33,043 bases of DNA from Clostridia bacterium (GTDB taxonomy: Bacteria; Bacillota; Clostridia; Christensenellales; Aristaeellaceae), in the NCBI GenBank assembly GCA_017443295.1, contig JAFSNT010000045.1:1-33043 (forward strand), in the 5' to 3' direction. The stretch's first letter is position 1. Each line of letters starts with the position of its first letter. Both the position numbers and the translations under genes were made by a program. The notes under the pieces are model-generated. The model searched no databases. It saw only the letters and a program-made list of their open reading frames with translations, and had not been told where the DNA came from. Shown in pieces: positions 30,143 to 33,043 of this stretch.

Positions 30143-30889
30143 ATGTATCAGGTAAAGGGAAAATGGGCGCTGATCACCGGCGCGGCCCGAGGCATCGGGT
30201 ATCTGACCGCGAAATTCATGGCGGCGCAGGGCTGCAATCTGATCCTGCACAGCCGGAGCTTGGAGCATACCAAAAAGGTATTGGACGAAGTACGCGCCCT
30301 GGGGGCGTCCACCCACGCGGTGGCGGCGGATCTGAACGACCTGGACGCCGTGCAGGCCATGCTGAAGGAAATCGACGGCTTCGGCGTGCAGGTGGACATC
30401 GTGCTGAACAACGCGGGGCTGCAAATCGCCTACCGGAACGATTACCTCCAAACGCCCGCGTCGGATTATGAAATCAGCTTCCGGGTGAACACCATCGCCC
30501 CGGCCATGATCTGCTATCACTTCCTGCCCGGCATGATGGCCCGGGGTTCGGGGCGCATCCTGAACACCACCAGCGGCATCGCCCTGGACGTGTGCCAGGC
30601 GGGCTATTCCGCCAGCAAGGCGGCGCTGGACAAGATCACCATTGATTTAGGCTCCAAGGTGCAGGGGACGGACGTGATGATCAACCTGACCGATCCGGGC
30701 TGGTGCCGGACGGATTTGGGCGGCCCCCACGCGCCCAACGCGCCGGAAAGCGCCATTCCCGGCATCGTGGCGGGAGTGTTCGCGGACGACAAGCGCTCCG
30801 GGCGTTATTTAGGGGCGCAGCATTTCGCCGGAATGACCCTGGAGGAAGCGGTCAAAAAAGTGGAAAGAGAATTCCCCAGCCCTTACTGA
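30143..30889 (+). CDS. Short-chain dehydrogenase/reductase
   Basis: 248 aa, a classical NAD(P)-dependent SDR. Seen: cofactor loop ALITGAARGIGYLTAKF (9-25), HAVAADLNDLD, the structural VLNNAGLQI, the active-site serine in ILNTTSGIALD, and YSASKAALDKI with the YxxxK pair, then DPGWCRTDLGG. I start at the ATG at 30143 with AAAGGGG 8 nt upstream; the reading frame extends to a TTG at 30125 but that is not preferred. It is controlled by the MerR-type promoter at 30049-30079, and the next gene follows after 29 nt, so the two form an operon. Substrate unknown; such promoters often respond to aldehydes, electrophiles or oxidants. Confidence 0.93.
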   Translation: MYQVKGKWALITGAARGIGYLTAKFMAAQGCNLILHSRSLEHTKKVLDEVRALGASTHAVAADLNDLDAVQAMLKEIDGFGVQVDIVLNNAGLQIAYRNDYLQTPASDYEISFRVNTIAPAMICYHFLPGMMARGSGRILNTTSGIALDVCQAGYSASKAALDKITIDLGSKVQGTDVMINLTDPGWCRTDLGGPHAPNAPESAIPGIVAGVFADDKRSGRYLGAQHFAGMTLEEAVKKVEREFPSPY

Positions 30890-30918
30890 CGCAAACTTTT
30901 TTCATGGAGGAAAAAAAT

Positions 30919-32661
30919 ATGGGCAATTACCGGAATTTTACCCTGACCACCTATTTTGTGGCCCACGCCACCGCCCGCGTGACGGAAGCGCAATTGGAAG
31001 AACAATTGGGCTTTATTTTGAAGCATCTGCGCCTGGACAAGGTGTATTTAGAACCCTTCCGGGGGGAATTGGCCTCCCCGGAGCAGGTGGATATGTGCCG
31101 CAGGGTATTTGAGCGCCACGGCATTCAGGTGGCGGGGGGCCTGACCACCGTGATGCCCACGCCGGAGGGCAGCCGCGAAAAGGCCCGGCTGTTCAATACC
31201 CTGTGCTACAACGACCCTGCCATGCGGCAGAAATTAAAGGAGGTCAGCGCCTTCATCGGGTCGCGCTTCGACGAATTCATCATCGACGATTTCTTCTTTA
31301 CCAACTGCATGTGCGCCGACTGCGTGCGGGAAAAGGAGCGCTTCAACCGGGAAAAGGGCATAAAAGGCGGAAGCTGGGAAGCGTACCGCTTAGACCTCCT
31401 GCGCCGGGTGAGCCGGAAGGACGTGATCGAACCGGCGAAAGCAGCCAACCCCAGCTGCCGCATCACCATCAAATACCCCAACTGGGCGGAAAGCTATCAG
31501 GAAACGGGCTACAACCCCAAAGCACAGCGGGAGATGTTCGACCGCATCTATACCGGCACCGAGACCCGTGACCCCGTGACCACCGACCAGCACCTGCCCC
31601 GGTATTTGAGCTTTTCCCTGATGACCTATTTTGAAAATATGTGGCCCGGCCACAACGGCGGCGGCTGGTTTGATACCTTCGACACCCACATCACCGAGCA
31701 TTATTTGGAGCAGGCGTATTTGACCGCCTTCGCCAAGCCCCAGGAAATGATGCTCTTCTGCTTCCAAAGCCTGCTGGACAACATGTACACCCCCGCCTTG
31801 GGCTTCCAGCTGGACAAGCTGGACGCAGTGCTGGACAGCGTTGGCGCGCCCAAGGGCATCGCCTGCTATCTGCCCGACAACTGCCAGGGCGAGGACAACG
31901 TGCAGGATTTCTTAGGCATGTGCGGCTTCCCTGTGGTATGCACCCCTTATTTCCCGGAAAACGAAAAGCAAATTTTGCTCACCCGTTCCGCCGCCCGGGA
32001 CCCGGAGGTGGTGGACAAGCTGAAAGATTGGCTCCAAAAGACCGGCGGCGACGCCCTGGTTACCACCGGCTTCCTAAGCGCCGTCCGGGGGATGGAAGCC
32101 CTCACCAGCATCCGCCTGCGGGGCCGGTCCGTCACGGTGGATAGTTACCGGGTGGAGCTGGCCGGGAAGCATCCCTTCTGCCTCTATCCCGCCGGGGTGA
32201 AGCCCGTTACCCTGCCCGTGGCGGAATTCCGCAATAATTCCACCTGGGCGGTGGTGAAGGGTAGCCACGGGGAAGAAAGCTACGGTCTGCTCCTGCGGGA
32301 CGATTACATGGACGGCCACCTGTGGACGCTGGCCGTGCCCGACGCTTTCCCGGATTTCTACGCCCTGCCCGAACCGGTACTCAGCCGCATGCGCCGGGTG
32401 TTCCCCGTGGAGGGGATTTGGCTGGAAGCCCCCGCCCGGGTGGGCCTGTTCGTATACGACAACGGCGCCTTTATCCTCTATCCCTTCGTCATGGAGGGCG
32501 TCCAACAGCAGCTCGTTCGGGTACACGTGAAAGGCGCCTCCGCCCTGCGCGTCCCCGGAAAGGAAAAGACGTTCCCGCCCCTGTACCGGGACGGCGAAGA
32601 CGCCGTTTTCGAGCTTCCGGCTATGCCGGGCAGGTTTACTGTCTATCAGAAAGTGGCGTAA
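30919..32661 (+). CDS. Large cytosolic protein with TIM-barrel-like N-terminal half, function unknown
   Basis: 580 aa with no signal peptide or membrane segment. The first 340 residues alternate strand- and helix-like blocks (LTTYFVAHATARVTEAQLEE, DKVYLEPFRGEL, VAGGLTTVMPTPEG), as in TIM barrels of glycoside hydrolases. A striking block, DEFIIDDFFFTNCMCADCVR (about 116-135), pairs two Asp with a CxCxxC cluster that could bind metal; GHNGGGWFDTFDTHIT follows. The last 200 residues are beta-rich. A glycan-active enzyme is a guess. The ATG at 30919 has GGAGG 8 nt upstream. It follows the SDR in one MerR-type operon, so the two may act on the same compound. Confidence 0.8.
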   Translation: MGNYRNFTLTTYFVAHATARVTEAQLEEQLGFILKHLRLDKVYLEPFRGELASPEQVDMCRRVFERHGIQVAGGLTTVMPTPEGSREKARLFNTLCYNDPAMRQKLKEVSAFIGSRFDEFIIDDFFFTNCMCADCVREKERFNREKGIKGGSWEAYRLDLLRRVSRKDVIEPAKAANPSCRITIKYPNWAESYQETGYNPKAQREMFDRIYTGTETRDPVTTDQHLPRYLSFSLMTYFENMWPGHNGGGWFDTFDTHITEHYLEQAYLTAFAKPQEMMLFCFQSLLDNMYTPALGFQLDKLDAVLDSVGAPKGIACYLPDNCQGEDNVQDFLGMCGFPVVCTPYFPENEKQILLTRSAARDPEVVDKLKDWLQKTGGDALVTTGFLSAVRGMEALTSIRLRGRSVTVDSYRVELAGKHPFCLYPAGVKPVTLPVAEFRNNSTWAVVKGSHGEESYGLLLRDDYMDGHLWTLAVPDAFPDFYALPEPVLSRMRRVFPVEGIWLEAPARVGLFVYDNGAFILYPFVMEGVQQQLVRVHVKGASALRVPGKEKTFPPLYRDGEDAVFELPAMPGRFTVYQKVA

Positions 32662-33043
32662 CCCCGCGCCCGCGCGGGAGGTACGCGAGAACTACAAATT
32701 GGGATTTGTTGGGGATACGCTGGGCGCTCCGCGCGCCCAGACCTGCGCCAGGGGCGTGACGCCCCTGGACCCCCACTCGGCGAAGCGGCCTGTAAGAATA
32801 TATCGAACAAGCGCCGCCTGCGGTGCTGGGGTTTACGAAAGTTTGATGGCTTCTGGCCCAAGAAAGCCGGGAAAATCCCAGGGAAAAAGCTCGCTTTTTC
32901 CTAAGGGATTATTCCCTAGCTTTCCCCGGATGCTTTGCATCCGGGTTGGCCGCCAAAGGCGGCCGGGCCAGAAGCAGAAGACCGCCAAGTTTTGCTATCC
33001 TTTTCAATGCAACAGCGGGAACCAAGCCGTCTCAACGCATCAA
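32662..33043. other. Gene-free structured region at the right edge
   Basis: 382 nt without a credible gene. It holds hairpins CTGGGCGC/GCGCCCAG (32720-32740) and CCAGGGGCG/CGCCCCTGG (32748-32768), then the four-way-junction element (32849-32975). The first two could act as terminator-like structures for the preceding operon but lack a T-run. Confidence 0.8.
32849..32975. other. Four-way-junction cruciform or structured RNA element
   Basis: 127 nt that pair almost fully. Outer stem GCTTCTGGCCC (32849-32859) with GGGCCAGAAGC (32965-32975). Arm 1 (32862-32924) is a long hairpin built of GAAAGC/GCTTTC, GGGAA/TTCCC, AATCCC/GGGATT and GGAAAAAG/CTTTTTCC. Arm 2 (32925-32945) is CCCGGATGC, loop TTT, GCATCCGGG. 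Arm 3 (32948-32964) is GGCCGCC, loop AAA, GGCGGCC. Only two-base linkers remain unpaired at the junction. It could be a MITE, a recombination site or an ncRNA; strand is not decidable. Confidence 0.75.

Noticed and set aside
30852..30870. AAAAAGTGGAAAG inside the SDR gene as another heptamer element
   Set aside because: A single unit within coding sequence, without an inverted partner.

Overview
The window looks like the chromosome of a GC-rich, endospore-forming member of the Clostridia, probably gut or rumen associated. The evidence is the spore germination pair sleB-ypeB, a CotH/DUF4956/VTC cluster, a class C (pilus-type) sortase beside a surface-protein start, Firmicutes-type Shine-Dalgarno sites (AGGAGG) and sigma-A-like promoters. 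I call 30 genes, one of them cut by the window edge and one a 5'-truncated remnant. I see no rRNA, tRNA, CRISPR array or transposase gene.

Layout. 1-1252: start of a secreted surface protein and the class C sortase upstream of it, both leftward. 1344-2807: M18 aminopeptidase with a strong terminator. 2951-5566: VOC protein and MFS transporter, divergent from an AraC regulator. 5611-6477: PlsC-like acyltransferase with altered motifs, its own promoter and a terminator. 6476-11147: leftward run of an MFS transporter, a DHHW protein, a small secreted protein, an AbrB/PIN toxin-antitoxin pair and an LRR-NlpC/P60 protein; four GGGGACGG palindromes lie directly after four of the stop codons. 11191-14256: MATE exporter, exonuclease III and a HAD phosphatase. 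14257-14664: gene-free, filled with MITE-like inverted repeats. 14665-19328: a 996-residue cell-wall protein with seven peptidoglycan-binding repeats, then PutP. 19442-21586: sleB-ypeB. 21746-27927: cystatin-like secreted protein, CotH, DUF4956, VTC polyphosphate polymerase and a WG-repeat protein. 27980-29947: AlbA_2-type regulator remnant, DegV and a divergent Nudix hydrolase. 30049-32661: MerR-type promoter driving an SDR and a barrel-like protein. 32662-33043: gene-free but densely structured, including a four-way-junction cruciform.

The most unusual signal is between genes. Five intergenic elements, each about 111-120 bp, have outer arms of purine-rich 7-nt units carrying a GT every 7 nt. 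The unit sequence differs (GGAGGTA-like, AAAGTGG-like, CAGAGTA-like), but period, length, hairpin form, strand asymmetry and position just 3' of a stop codon are shared. With the four GGGGACGG palindromes, nine repeat elements sit just behind stop codons.

Other points worth checking: a secreted protein with all three cystatin landmarks, the VTC-DUF4956-CotH cluster, an L,D-transpeptidase-like domain after seven wall-binding repeats, an acyltransferase lacking the HX4D aspartate, and the four-way junction at the right edge. All functions are read from sequence patterns only; no database search was run.
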